Source of the DNA: a virus
IMG/VR virus record: IMGVR_UViG_3300033273_000219
Span: 1 to 51,572 of that record
Strand: one strand, 5' to 3'
DNA length: 51,572 nt
Shown piece after piece: positions 40,762-47,967 of this stretch. How positions within the stretch are numbered: position 1 is the stretch's first letter; every line of letters begins with the position of its first letter. The notes beneath the pieces were generated by a model. The model had not been told where the DNA came from, did no database searches, and worked only from the letters and a program-made list of their open reading frames with translations. The translations under genes and the position numbers were made by a program.

Positions 40762-40974
40762 ATGCCAGTCAATCTTCATCAAAAATTCAACCACTATCTT
40801 CATACTCCTAGAAAATTGGATCTGCAAGATATTGATGAGCGTGTCATTGGTTATGGTTGGACTGATGATGGTAAGGATCTGACTGGTTACTACGTCCAAA
40901 CAGAGAATCATCGTATGTACTTTGATTTGAAGGAGAACTTTAAATACAAAGAAGTATGGGAAAAGTCTGCATAG
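40762..40974 (+). CDS. Small hypothetical protein under hairpin control
   Basis: 70 residues from the ATG at 40762 with GAGG 5 nt upstream. Beta-rich (ERVIGYGWTDDGKDLTGYYV). The ribosome site is in the 3' arm of a perfect 9-bp inverted repeat. Family not recognised. Confidence 0.62.
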   Translation: MPVNLHQKFNHYLHTPRKLDLQDIDERVIGYGWTDDGKDLTGYYVQTENHRMYFDLKENFKYKEVWEKSA

Positions 40975-40997
40975 ATACTATATTACGATAGTGATCT

Positions 40998-41399
40998 ATG
41001 GAATGGGATGATCAAAAAAGAAAAGTCTTAAACAAGGTGGGGTTATTATGCCTCGCCCTTACTAATGACTATAGAAGAGAGAACTACTGGCGTATCAACA
41101 GGATTGAAGAGACTCAGGGTGTCACGCTTGAGACAAAGTTTGCGCGTAGAGAACTTGATAATAACCTAGACATTGGTCTATTTGTTATTGATTGTGAGAA
41201 GCGCAACAAAAAATACTTCAAAGTAAGTATGATTAATGAGGATCTTGAACTGACTCCTCATGCCTTTGTAGACTTTACCACATCCAGAGTACATAGAGTA
41301 AAGGGTAAAAACGCAGACAAGAATGTACACTGGGACCTTGATGATTGCATACGATTGTGTGATTGGAGAGGGTATTATTTAAATAAAGATCCTGATTAA
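40998..41399 (+). CDS. Hypothetical protein
   Basis: 133 residues, mixed alpha/beta, with a basic N-terminal helix and an acidic/aromatic C terminus (DDCIRLCDWRGYYL). Preceded by an AT-rich stretch with a weak -10. Overlaps the next start by one base. Family not recognised. Confidence 0.58.
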   Translation: MEWDDQKRKVLNKVGLLCLALTNDYRRENYWRINRIEETQGVTLETKFARRELDNNLDIGLFVIDCEKRNKKYFKVSMINEDLELTPHAFVDFTTSRVHRVKGKNADKNVHWDLDDCIRLCDWRGYYLNKDPD

Positions 41400-41779
41400 T
41401 GGGGAAGTTTAGTATGGGAATGTATGACACTATCATAAATCATTATGATATGGGACCAGGGTTCAATGGGAAGAAGTTGCAGACAAAGGGCATATACAAT
41501 ACACCAACAATGAGTGTGTATTGGTTAGATCCTGCAGGACAGTTCTGGGTTCTTAATTGTGATGGCACTCATGACTTCTGTGAAGATCAGGAGCATCCAC
41601 TAAAGTTTAAATGGGTGAAGAATGGTAATCATGGTAAGTGTTCGCCATTTCGATACAATGGTTTGATCACAGTATATCCTGAGGTTTGGGACTGTAAGTA
41701 TGCACCATTCCCAGAAGTTAGAGTTTTGTTTCGTGACGGAGTTGTAGAAGTATTAACTCATATTACGAAGTGCAAATAA
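41399..41779 (+). CDS. Hypothetical protein
   Basis: 126 residues from ATG 41399; ATGs at 41414 and 41420 are alternatives. Starts of the type MYDTI are common in small cyanophage proteins. Beta-rich with HDFCEDQEHPLKFKW. Family not recognised. Confidence 0.55.
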   Translation: MGKFSMGMYDTIINHYDMGPGFNGKKLQTKGIYNTPTMSVYWLDPAGQFWVLNCDGTHDFCEDQEHPLKFKWVKNGNHGKCSPFRYNGLITVYPEVWDCKYAPFPEVRVLFRDGVVEVLTHITKCK

Positions 41780-41811
41780 TTTACAAATGTTAGTGAATTA
41801 ACACAAAAGTG

Positions 41812-41858
41812 TCTACATAGTGTAGAATATGGATATGACTTAGGAGGTCGCCATGTAA
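41812..41858 (+). promoter_or_regulatory. Palindrome over a -10, then a strong ribosome site on a start-stop ORF
   Basis: TCTACA (41812-41817) and TGTAGA (41821-41826) form a perfect inverted repeat that overlaps a possible -10 TAGAAT at 41823. Downstream, a perfect AGGAGG at 41842-41847 is 5 nt before ATG 41853, which is followed at once by TAA. An overlapping ATG at 41858 opens a six-codon frame ending at 41878. Confidence 0.5.
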
Positions 41859-41912
41859 TGATGTTACCTACATTATGAATCATCTATTTGTCCATGCGTG
41901 AGGTAAAAAACC

Positions 41913-42110
41913 ATGCATAACCTAATTTCTTACAATCAACTATCAGGATGGAGAGAATTTGAGGAGACTGTTGAACGTGCAAATGCAATGGAGGATGCAA
42001 TCAATGACTACTATGAATGTTTGATTGAGTGTGACGACGATCAGCCTACTTGCAAGAGGATCTGCAAACAGATTCTAGCTGATAGGACACTAGATTCTAA
42101 ACTCATTTGA
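41913..42110 (+). CDS. Small acidic protein with Cys pairs
   Basis: 65 residues. GAGGT lies about 10 nt before the ATG. Helical N-terminal part (WREFEETVERANAMEDAIN) and a Cys-rich, acidic C-terminal part (CLIECDDDQPTCKRICKQ). Zinc or disulfide binding is possible. A terminator follows. Confidence 0.6.
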   Translation: MHNLISYNQLSGWREFEETVERANAMEDAINDYYECLIECDDDQPTCKRICKQILADRTLDSKLI

Positions 42111-42138
42111 TCATACATTAAAATCTTTATGTCAATCG

Positions 42139-42172
42139 CCCCCTTGACTTTTGGTCAGGGGGGTTTTATAAT
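42139..42172 (+). terminator. Intrinsic terminator overlapping a sigma70 promoter
   Basis: Stem CCCCCTTGAC/GTCAGGGGG(G), 10 bp with one G-U, loop of 5, then TTTT. The DNA of the 5' arm contains TTGACT (42144-42149), and the U-run opens TATAAT (42167-42172), giving a promoter with 17-nt spacing in the same 34 bp. Confidence 0.85.
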
Positions 42173-42196
42173 GGGACGTATACCATGTGAGTAGAT

Positions 42197-42346
42197 ATGC
42201 AACCCTGGGAGCGCATTGAACTTAGACTCAAGGAAATTGAGAAGAAGATCGAAGACATTCGTGAGGATGTAAATTCTTGGAGACCTTCTGAATGGGAATC
42301 ATACTACGAGAACGATCCTTTTAACAAGACTAATCATGAATCCTGA
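42197..42346 (+). CDS. Small helical protein (49 aa)
   Basis: ATG at 42197, about 18 nt after the expected RNA start. Helical charged core (LRLKEIEKKIEDIREDV) with aromatic residues at the end. Overlaps the next gene by 11 nt. Confidence 0.58.
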   Translation: MQPWERIELRLKEIEKKIEDIREDVNSWRPSEWESYYENDPFNKTNHES

Positions 42347-42521
42347 CGACATAAAACTGGAGAGTATGGGCAAATCTTTTGAATATGAGAAGGTTGCCCG
42401 TGAGATTGACAGCATTGAGGATGTGAAGATGCTGCGGAAGGTAGCAAAATCATATGTCAAACTGTTCCTCAAACAGAAGGAGACTATCGCATCTATAGCA
42501 AATATGAAGATTGAGGACTAA
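42336..42521 (+). CDS. Small helical protein
   Basis: 61 residues, helical (FEYEKVAREIDSIEDVKMLR, KSYVKLFLKQKETI). I recall similar short cyanophage proteins of unknown role. Overlaps the previous gene. Confidence 0.58.
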   Translation: MNPDDIKLESMGKSFEYEKVAREIDSIEDVKMLRKVAKSYVKLFLKQKETIASIANMKIED

Positions 42522-42574
42522 GGGTTGCTCAATTGGATACATATGTTAGACTTGTATCGCAAAGGGCAAATCAA

Positions 42575-42796
42575 ATGATTCCAAAGTTCGACAAGCGTCA
42601 ATGGAAACTCATCCTTGGTTCTCTTAAACAGCATCAAAGGCATGAGATGTGCGGTACTAAGTGGTATCAAGAGTATTCAGACATCATTGTTGCTATTGAG
42701 AATGGCATGAGCAACATCAGTGAAGCAACTGAAGATGATTGGGAAGACTTTTGGTCCAGTGATTCACCAGGACTTACTTCTAATGGCATGTACTAA
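42575..42796 (+). CDS. Small hypothetical protein
   Basis: 73 residues from ATG 42575 with AAGGG 9 nt upstream; an upstream TTG at 42533 is less likely. Helical, Trp-rich acidic end (DDWEDFWSS). Stop and next start overlap (TAATG). Confidence 0.58.
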   Translation: MIPKFDKRQWKLILGSLKQHQRHEMCGTKWYQEYSDIIVAIENGMSNISEATEDDWEDFWSSDSPGLTSNGMY

Positions 42797-43026
42797 TGAT
42801 ACCATTTTATATTGAGGAACCTAACACTTGGAAGCAGGTGGAGGTTCCTCCTGACATTATTGAATATTGTGACGAGTTCACACTTGATGCAGATCGTGAA
42901 GATCTTCGTTATATTGACTGTGTTTGGATGCATATGGGTTACTATGGCACTCCAAAGCACATTATGAAGGCGGTTCGTGAGGAATATCGTCAACGAATCA
43001 TGACAGTAACCCCAATTTTTAATTGA
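42796..43026 (+). CDS. Small hypothetical protein upstream of gnd
   Basis: 76 residues: beta N terminus (FYIEEPNTWKQVEVPPDII) and a helical basic C terminus. Coupled to the previous gene by a one-base overlap. Family not recognised. Confidence 0.58.
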   Translation: MIPFYIEEPNTWKQVEVPPDIIEYCDEFTLDADREDLRYIDCVWMHMGYYGTPKHIMKAVREEYRQRIMTVTPIFN

Positions 43027-43059
43027 TTCTTTATAGATAGACTGAACCAAAAGGTGACT

Positions 43060-44124
43060 ATGAAAGTAGGAATGATTGGACTTGGACGAATGGGAGAAGG
43101 TATGTCCCGTCGTCTCATTAAAGCAGGTCACGAAGTACACGGTTATAGAAATAATTATGCAAAAGCTCAAGAACAATTTGAAAAGGGTTATATCAGTGGA
43201 TGTACCACTTCTCTGGAAAGCCTTGTTCAAGTAGTACATGAAGGAAAATCAATTTATGGCGAGAAGTCAGGTGAGACTGTTTATCAACCTGGCGTCTTCA
43301 TGATGGTAGTTCCAGCAGAAACTGTAGAGGAGACACTCAATGAGCTACTACGATATTGTCGTGAAGGCGATATTATTATTGATCATGGCAATAGCAATTT
43401 TAAGGACAGTCGGAAAAGAGCAGAGCGCCTTGCAAAACTTGGCATCGCGTATATTGACTGTGGCACTAGCGGTGGTGTTTACGGTCTGGAGCGTGGATAT
43501 TGTCTTATGGTTGGTGGCGGAGATTATGCGGTCGCCACTTGTCAAAGCATTTTTGATGCCCTCGCCCCAGGCATCAAGTCTGCCCCCAGGACTCAACCTG
43601 ACAGCAACTTTACCTGGTATCCAGAGGAATATGGATGGATGCATTGCGGTGGTCCAGGCGCTGGTCACTTCGTAAAGATGGTGCATAATGGCGTAGAGTA
43701 TGGTATCATGCAGGCATATGCTGAAGGATTCAACATCCTACATGAAGCAAACGCAGGTGCCAAGTACGTCAAAGCAGGAGACGCAGAGGTCGCCCCAATG
43801 GACAACCCTGCCGATTATCAGTACGATATTAACGTTGCTAAGGTTGCTGAGTTATGGCGTCGTGGTAGCGTGGTTGGTTCTTGGTTACTTGACCTTACCG
43901 CTGATGTTTTACGCAGCGATCGAGAGCTTAGCAAGTTCGATGGTGGAGTATCAGACTCTGGTGAGGGTCGTTGGACGGTTCACTCTGCTGTGGATCTTGG
44001 CGTACCCGCTCCTGTCATCAGCAGTGCGTTGTGGGCACGTTTTGAGTCGCGCCGTCTTGGTGCTTTCGCAGCCAAGATTTTGAATGGAATGAGATCTATG
44101 TTTGGAGGACATGACGTTCGATGA
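43060..44124 (+). CDS. gnd: 6-phosphogluconate dehydrogenase, short form
   Basis: 354 residues from the ATG at 43060 (AAGG 5 nt upstream); shorter than the ~470-residue classical enzyme, as in the YqeC/short GndA group. Rossmann GLGRMG at 7-12, DHGNSNFKDS at 108-117, GTSGGVYGLERG at 135-146, and the catalytic Lys206 and Glu213 in HFVKMVHNGVEYG. It oxidises 6-phosphogluconate to ribulose 5-phosphate with reduction of NAD(P). Known as a metabolic gene in cyanophages, with talC (35785 here). The first third is AT-rich and the rest clearly more GC-rich. Overlaps the next gene by 4 nt. Confidence 0.93.
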   Translation: MKVGMIGLGRMGEGMSRRLIKAGHEVHGYRNNYAKAQEQFEKGYISGCTTSLESLVQVVHEGKSIYGEKSGETVYQPGVFMMVVPAETVEETLNELLRYCREGDIIIDHGNSNFKDSRKRAERLAKLGIAYIDCGTSGGVYGLERGYCLMVGGGDYAVATCQSIFDALAPGIKSAPRTQPDSNFTWYPEEYGWMHCGGPGAGHFVKMVHNGVEYGIMQAYAEGFNILHEANAGAKYVKAGDAEVAPMDNPADYQYDINVAKVAELWRRGSVVGSWLLDLTADVLRSDRELSKFDGGVSDSGEGRWTVHSAVDLGVPAPVISSALWARFESRRLGAFAAKILNGMRSMFGGHDVR

Positions 44125-44264
44125 GTGATACTGAACAACTTCTTCGCATTCTTGCAGATCAACTTGGTGGTGTGTTAAAACATTATGAGTGTTCTGACAG
44201 AACTACCAGACACAAGAAGTATGTGATAGAATATGCCAAGGAGACCAAAGAAAACAATGTATGA
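44121..44264 (+). CDS. Small hypothetical protein (47 aa)
   Basis: ATGA overlap with the end of gnd. Reads SDTEQLLRILADQLGGVL, then a basic helical end. Supported by coupling to gnd and composition. Confidence 0.5.
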   Translation: MSDTEQLLRILADQLGGVLKHYECSDRTTRHKKYVIEYAKETKENNV

Positions 44265-44529
44265 ATCTTCTGATGAGCAATTGACCACGAGTTACGCAGA
44301 ACAACGTAAACAGCGTTTGCAGAGTGCAATCTCTGAGTGGACGCTTGATGATGACATTACTGCTGATGTTACCTATGATAGTATCATTAAAATGATAAAA
44401 GATGATGCTCTGTATTTTAAAAAGCAGTATGACAAGCAAATGAGCATCCTATTCAAGATGGGATACTATGGTCCATTGGATGATGTAAAACCAAAACCTC
44501 ATCTTAAATCCGTCCCAACTGAAGCGTAA
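44233..44529 (+). CDS. Hypothetical protein
   Basis: 98 residues from ATG 44233; ATG 44257 is the alternative. Helical with DDDITADVTYDSIIKMIKDD and a basic start. Overlaps the previous frame by 32 nt. Family not recognised. Confidence 0.52.
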   Translation: MPRRPKKTMYESSDEQLTTSYAEQRKQRLQSAISEWTLDDDITADVTYDSIIKMIKDDALYFKKQYDKQMSILFKMGYYGPLDDVKPKPHLKSVPTEA

Positions 44530-44531
44530 TC

Positions 44532-44540
44532 TGCTATGAT
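44532..44540 (+). promoter_or_regulatory. Extended -10 promoter (TGCTATGAT)
   Basis: TGC plus TATGAT at 44535-44540, overlapping the end of the previous gene and 23 nt before the next ATG. No clear -35. Confidence 0.45.
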
Positions 44541-44563
44541 ATGGGGGTAACGCACAAGACACC

Positions 44564-44734
44564 ATGTCTTATCCCCTTGGCATTGACAACCCCATCGTCG
44601 TTAAGCAGGTGATGGGTAGCACCTCCTGGGCACTGTACTGGAGGGAAGATTGGATCAAGATCGGCACCTTCCCCAATCAGATTGTTGCCATGGGTGCTCG
44701 TCGTGCTATTTTGTCAGGAATGGGATACATTTGA
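44564..44734 (+). CDS. Small hypothetical protein (56 aa)
   Basis: ATG at 44564. Compact beta-like protein with STSWALYWREDWIKIGTF and a helical end (QIVAMGARRAILSGMG). The pattern looks like a small globular domain. More GC-rich than its neighbours. Confidence 0.58.
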   Translation: MSYPLGIDNPIVVKQVMGSTSWALYWREDWIKIGTFPNQIVAMGARRAILSGMGYI

Positions 44735-44761
44735 CCTCATATGAGTATCATCTAACACTTT

Positions 44762-44780
44762 TTGTATCACAATGATACAA
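44762..44780 (+). repeat. 8-bp perfect inverted repeat upstream of the tiny membrane protein
   Basis: TTGTATCA and TGATACAA with a 3-nt spacer, in a non-coding stretch of 86 nt, followed by AT-rich sequence with TAAAAT and TTAAATA. Could be an operator or an RNA hairpin. Confidence 0.5.
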
Positions 44781-44820
44781 TAAAATGTTAAATAGTTGTG
44801 TACTTTAAGGAGGATGGACT

Positions 44821-44904
44821 ATGAATTACACTATCGCCACCTTTTTAATTGGAACTTTAACCTCTCTTTTTAGTTGGGCACTCCTGTCACCTGCACTACC
44901 CTAA
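44821..44904 (+). CDS. Tiny single-span membrane peptide (27 aa)
   Basis: AAGGAGG at 44807-44813 with 7 nt to the ATG is one of the best ribosome sites in the window, so this 27-residue frame is very probably translated. Residues about 4-22 are hydrophobic (TIATFLIGTLTSLFSWALL), one membrane span. It has its own leader and a terminator after it, so it is a stand-alone gene. I could not match it to any photosystem small subunit. Role unknown. Confidence 0.6.
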   Translation: MNYTIATFLIGTLTSLFSWALLSPALP

Positions 44905-44941
44905 CGCACCGCCCACAGACAACTGAATAACTGTCACAAGG

Positions 44942-44974
44942 GGGTTGCCAGGACGCTGGCAACCCTTTATTATT
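44942..44974 (+). terminator. Intrinsic terminator after the tiny membrane gene
   Basis: Perfect 10-bp stem GGGTTGCCAG/CTGGCAACCC with a 4-nt loop (44942-44965), followed by the T-rich TTTATTATT. Confidence 0.85.
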
Positions 44975-44995
44975 AGATCAGTTCAGACATCCACC

Positions 44996-45364
44996 ATGCG
45001 TTCCACATTCATTGAGTACAAAGAGACCCAGCAAGCGCGTGAAGACATTGCCGCTGCTGTCCTCAAGCACACTCATTCTCTGTGCCGTGCCTTGGAGCAG
45101 AACTTTAAGCAGCGTCATCCCAAGTCTGATCCTTACACATTCTCTGTTGAGACTGGTCGTAAGTATCACAAGATTCTGATGGAGACTGGATCTCAGTCCC
45201 GATCTGTTCATGCATTTGTGGACAAGAAGACTGGTGAGGTCTACAAAGCAGCATCCTACAAGGCACCTGCCAAGGGTGTTCGCTTTGATCTTCGCATCAT
45301 TGAACAACGTGAATGGTTGTTCGACAATGCAGACTGGGCAGGTAGCTACCTTTACATCCGCTGA
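44996..45364 (+). CDS. Hypothetical protein
   Basis: 122 residues from ATG 44996; upstream in-frame starts would run through the terminator. Helical N-terminal half (EYKETQQAREDIAAAVLK), then a beta-like part with VHAFVDKKTGEVYKAASYKA and KGVRFDLR. I recall similar cyanophage proteins without known function. Confidence 0.62.
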   Translation: MRSTFIEYKETQQAREDIAAAVLKHTHSLCRALEQNFKQRHPKSDPYTFSVETGRKYHKILMETGSQSRSVHAFVDKKTGEVYKAASYKAPAKGVRFDLRIIEQREWLFDNADWAGSYLYIR

Positions 45365-45367
45365 ATC

Positions 45368-45535
45368 ATGAAAAAACGTATGCGTAGAGCAATCAAGCGT
45401 TCCCTGCTTGTTGCCTCAATCGTTCCTGCACTCGCCGCTCTTGTATATTTGGTGGCATTGGCACCAGCACCCATTGCCTTTGGTGCTATTCTTGGTCTTG
45501 TTGCGTTCCCATTCTTCTACTTCTTTGCGCGATGA
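45368..45535 (+). CDS. Small two-span membrane protein (55 aa)
   Basis: Starts 4 nt after the previous stop. A basic N terminus (MKKRMRRAIKR) is followed by two hydrophobic stretches (SIVPALAALVYLVALA and AFGAILGLVAFPFFYFFA), as in small inner-membrane proteins with positive-inside topology. Role unknown. Confidence 0.6.
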   Translation: MKKRMRRAIKRSLLVASIVPALAALVYLVALAPAPIAFGAILGLVAFPFFYFFAR

Positions 45536-45536
45536 G

Positions 45537-45635
45537 ATGACTACTACACAGAAACTAATCTTTGTAGCATCCTTCATGTGGATGCTACAATGGGGCACAA
45601 GAGTTACCACGGTAGCGATCAATGCTCTATTTTGA
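45537..45635 (+). CDS. Possible 32-residue hydrophobic peptide
   Basis: ATG one base after the previous stop, ending inside the next gene. Reads TTTQKLIFVASFMWMLQWG, one short hydrophobic segment. Only position and composition support it. Confidence 0.35.
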   Translation: MTTTQKLIFVASFMWMLQWGTRVTTVAINALF

Positions 45636-46053
45636 GACAAGTGGGTATGGTTATCCAAAGCATCTCTGTGAGGATATACTTTGGTGGTTTGCCAAATCAT
45701 TCTACCCACGACATAAGATTGACATCACTGTGAACCATCGTGGCATGAAGCGCGAGGGTGTCTATGGTTGGTGTGACATCATGGAGAAGGAGCGTAAACC
45801 ACGCACGTTCCTGATTGAGATCCAATCTAATCTGGATAAGAGAACCTATGCAGAGACATTGGTGCATGAACTTATTCATGTAGGACAGTGGATCGATGGT
45901 GATCTTACCTTGAAGCAAGGCACACTTTGCTACAAGGGACGCCAGGTCAGTGGTGACATGAATGCACCACATGAGATTGAGGCACATGCGGGCGAGAGGG
46001 ATCATCTTCTCAAGTTCATGTGTGACAGTGGTAGGGTGTGGGCGGGGTTATAA
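45622..46053 (+). CDS. Zincin-like metallopeptidase
   Basis: 143 residues. The zinc motif HELIH is at 82-86 (AETLVHELIHVGQW) and the third ligand is probably Glu120 in PHEIEAHAGE, the arrangement of SprT-like and other small zincins. Trp-rich N-terminal part. No signal peptide. A cytoplasmic protease acting on host or phage proteins is likely. Family name uncertain. Confidence 0.72.
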   Translation: MLYFETSGYGYPKHLCEDILWWFAKSFYPRHKIDITVNHRGMKREGVYGWCDIMEKERKPRTFLIEIQSNLDKRTYAETLVHELIHVGQWIDGDLTLKQGTLCYKGRQVSGDMNAPHEIEAHAGERDHLLKFMCDSGRVWAGL

Positions 46054-46066
46054 GTGTCACAATCAC

Positions 46067-46095
46067 TTGGCCGCGGCGACCACACCATGTATAAT
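46067..46095 (+). promoter_or_regulatory. Sigma70 promoter
   Basis: TTGGCC at 46067-46072, 17 nt, TATAAT at 46090-46095. Starts in the gap after the zincin gene. Confidence 0.6.
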
Positions 46096-46129
46096 GAAGG
46101 AGTGGAGGGGAGACCCGACACAAACACAC

Positions 46130-46178
46130 AGAGAGGCAAAACAGTAAGAGGGATCGACAAACAGATCTCCGCCTCTCT
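46130..46178 (+). promoter_or_regulatory. Leader hairpin before the gene at 46189
   Basis: AGAGAGGC (46130-46137) pairs exactly with GCCTCTCT (46171-46178). The 33-nt loop contains a weaker inner pairing (GGATC with GATCTCC, bulged). It ends 10 nt before the ATG, so it probably affects translation. Confidence 0.5.
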
Positions 46179-46188
46179 CACCGACCCC

Positions 46189-46344
46189 ATGGAGAATCCC
46201 ATGTTTGAAGATCAAGTCAACTCTGAACTCAACATCATCGAGGACGAAGAGATGATCGATCTCAGCGTACCTGATGAGTACAACGAGTACATCTACGAGC
46301 AAGTTGTGCTCGCTTGGCGCAATGGCAGTCCCCTGTCCGAGTGA
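46189..46344 (+). CDS. Small acidic protein
   Basis: 51 residues from ATG 46189; the frame is open upstream to GTG 46054, but that would cross the promoter. ATG 46201 is another option. Very acidic (NIIEDEEMIDLSVPDEYNEY). Family not recognised. Confidence 0.5.
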   Translation: MENPMFEDQVNSELNIIEDEEMIDLSVPDEYNEYIYEQVVLAWRNGSPLSE

Positions 46345-46347
46345 CAC

Positions 46348-46376
46348 TTGACACTCTGACCTTTATAAATTAAAAT
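46348..46376 (+). promoter_or_regulatory. Sigma70 promoter
   Basis: TTGACA at 46348-46353, 17 nt, TAAAAT at 46371-46376, directly after the previous stop. Precedes the gene at 46399, whose ribosome site AAGGAG is at 46378-46383. Confidence 0.7.
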
Positions 46377-46398
46377 CAAGGAGTCTAATCACCGAGCA

Positions 46399-46644
46399 AT
46401 GGCATCTAAGTATCTTTACATCGTTGAGCACTACGTTCCCTTCCCACAATCCGAATACGGTGGTATCTGGAATGTGATCGCTGACAATGATGAAGAGTGT
46501 TTTGATCTGATCACAGCAGCAGACAGTTCCGACTTCAATATGCAATACTATGGCGATCTTCGTGAGAATATCACCAATGCTCAAGTTTACAAACTTGATG
46601 AAGAGAGTGTTGTCTCTGGTATTGTAGAGGAGTTCACAACATGA
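46399..46644 (+). CDS. Small hypothetical protein
   Basis: 81 residues, ferredoxin-like alternation of strands and helices (KYLYIVEHYVPF, WNVIADNDEECFDLI, AQVYKLDEESVV). The last strand and acidic composition suggest a small globular protein. ATGA overlap with the next gene. Confidence 0.62.
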   Translation: MASKYLYIVEHYVPFPQSEYGGIWNVIADNDEECFDLITAADSSDFNMQYYGDLRENITNAQVYKLDEESVVSGIVEEFTT

Positions 46645-46784
46645 ACATCACTACGTTGGATCCACAATTCGTCAAATCACAAAAAGATCGTATGCAGCAT
46701 CTCCAATCACAACTGGAGAAGATTGTCACTGAGATGAAGAACATTCAGGAGTTTTTAAATGAATTCGACCGACCCAAAGCATGA
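46641..46784 (+). CDS. Small coiled-coil protein (47 aa)
   Basis: ATGA-coupled to the previous gene. Residues about 10-42 form a coiled coil (DRMQHLQSQLEKIVTEMKN). Overlaps the next gene by 26 nt. Confidence 0.55.
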   Translation: MNITTLDPQFVKSQKDRMQHLQSQLEKIVTEMKNIQEFLNEFDRPKA

Positions 46785-46947
46785 TGAGTCTATGCTAGAG
46801 ATTGAGGAGTTCTATATGGGACGACTCGGTGATCTGGTAGAGAACAGTCGCTTCAATGATGCAGACGCTATCTTTGAAGAATTCGTCATTAATGGCGAAG
46901 AACCAACTGAGTATCTCTTCATCTCTGATATGACCAATGCTCTATAG
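46759..46947 (+). CDS. Small acidic protein
   Basis: 62 residues, acidic and helical (MLEIEEFYMGRLGDLVEN, DADAIFEEFVINGEE). The overlaps on both sides show a tightly packed unit. Family not recognised. Confidence 0.55.
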   Translation: MNSTDPKHDESMLEIEEFYMGRLGDLVENSRFNDADAIFEEFVINGEEPTEYLFISDMTNAL

Positions 46948-47173
46948 TCCGCGTGTCGATGATTATGTAATCTGGAATACGACACCCCATCCCTTACAGG
47001 GGTGGGTTTATTTTGTATCCGAGCATTACATAACAATAGAGATTGGTGTCAAGTGTAAGGATGAGGAGAACATCGCTGATTGCCCCATACATAAGAAGAC
47101 ACATTGTTTGGTATTATGCTTCCCAGACAAATGGGAAGAACTTGAATATGTGAAGAACAGGAGACGAGAATGA
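46937..47173 (+). CDS. Small beta-rich protein with Cys pairs
   Basis: 78 residues. Starts as a small barrel-like domain (DDYVIWNTTPHPLQGWVYFV), with Cys and His in CKDEENIADCPIHKKTHC that could bind zinc. ATGA overlap with the next oxygenase gene. Family not recognised. Confidence 0.55.
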   Translation: MLYSPRVDDYVIWNTTPHPLQGWVYFVSEHYITIEIGVKCKDEENIADCPIHKKTHCLVLCFPDKWEELEYVKNRRRE

Positions 47174-47967
47174 TTACATCAGGCATTTTAGATGTTCTAG
47201 ATCAGGAAGGGATTGATAACACTCTTGAGCGCATTGATTTGTTGCAAGAGTGGTGGATTCCCCGTGGCATCTATAGTGGTAAAGAGAAGAAGTTTGCTCC
47301 TGATGAGGACAATCCGATTGACTTCCATACCATTGGTGCTGCCACATACATGGATGATCCTATGATCTATGAGATGATCAAGGAAGAAGCATCTCCAATG
47401 ATGAAGGAATATTTTGAATGGTTGTATGGTGTGATTGAATATCATCTATATGATGCCATTGGTCCATGTAGAATAAGTGGTGATCTTGCACCACCTGGAT
47501 TCCATATCTTTGGTGCAAAACCAGAGCAAGAACCAAAACCTGCAAGTAAAGAATATCTTGAGCGTCCATGTGCTACAATTCATTATGATGAGCAGCATTT
47601 GTCTCATCAAGGTCTTTGGTCTGATTATGAGAAGAGTGGTGCAACTGTAGATCTTACTAATACTTTGTCATTTACTTTGTGCCTCACTGCACCTGAGACT
47701 GGTGCTGGTTTGAGTACATGGGAAGAGGATTCTCTCAAATGCTACGACTTGGGTGACGATTATAGTAATCACGTCAAGTCTCTTGAGTATGGTGGATATG
47801 GACCACCAGATGCGGTGATTCCTTATATTCCTGGTAAAATGTTCTATTGGATTGGTGCATTGAAGCATCAAATGTCCCCAGGATTTAATCTTGGTTTGCA
47901 CGATAAGCGTATCACCTTGCAAGGACATGGTGTTAAAGTTAATGATACTTGGGAGCTTTACTTCTGA
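47170..47967 (+). CDS. 2OG-Fe(II) oxygenase
   Basis: 265 residues. TIHYDEQ gives His138 and Asp140; distal His233 in GALKHQMSP; Arg247 in DKRITLQG. A long helical N-terminal part and an inserted loop (TGAGLSTWEEDS) distinguish it from the short oxygenases upstream. Overlaps the glycosyltransferase gene by one base, so a shared glycan-related task is plausible. Confidence 0.68.
   Translation: MITSGILDVLDQEGIDNTLERIDLLQEWWIPRGIYSGKEKKFAPDEDNPIDFHTIGAATYMDDPMIYEMIKEEASPMMKEYFEWLYGVIEYHLYDAIGPCRISGDLAPPGFHIFGAKPEQEPKPASKEYLERPCATIHYDEQHLSHQGLWSDYEKSGATVDLTNTLSFTLCLTAPETGAGLSTWEEDSLKCYDLGDDYSNHVKSLEYGGYGPPDAVIPYIPGKMFYWIGALKHQMSPGFNLGLHDKRITLQGHGVKVNDTWELYF

Noticed and set aside
41399-41779. Calling the MYDTI start (41420) as a known family start
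   Set aside because: The resemblance is limited to a few residues and no ribosome site separates the three possible starts.
43340-43675. Long + strand frame inside gnd
   Set aside because: It overlaps the conserved gnd frame entirely and has no ribosome site.
44821-44904. Photosystem small subunit (Psb/Pet/Psa type)
   Set aside because: Length fits, but the sequence does not match any small subunit I can recall; kept as an unknown membrane peptide.
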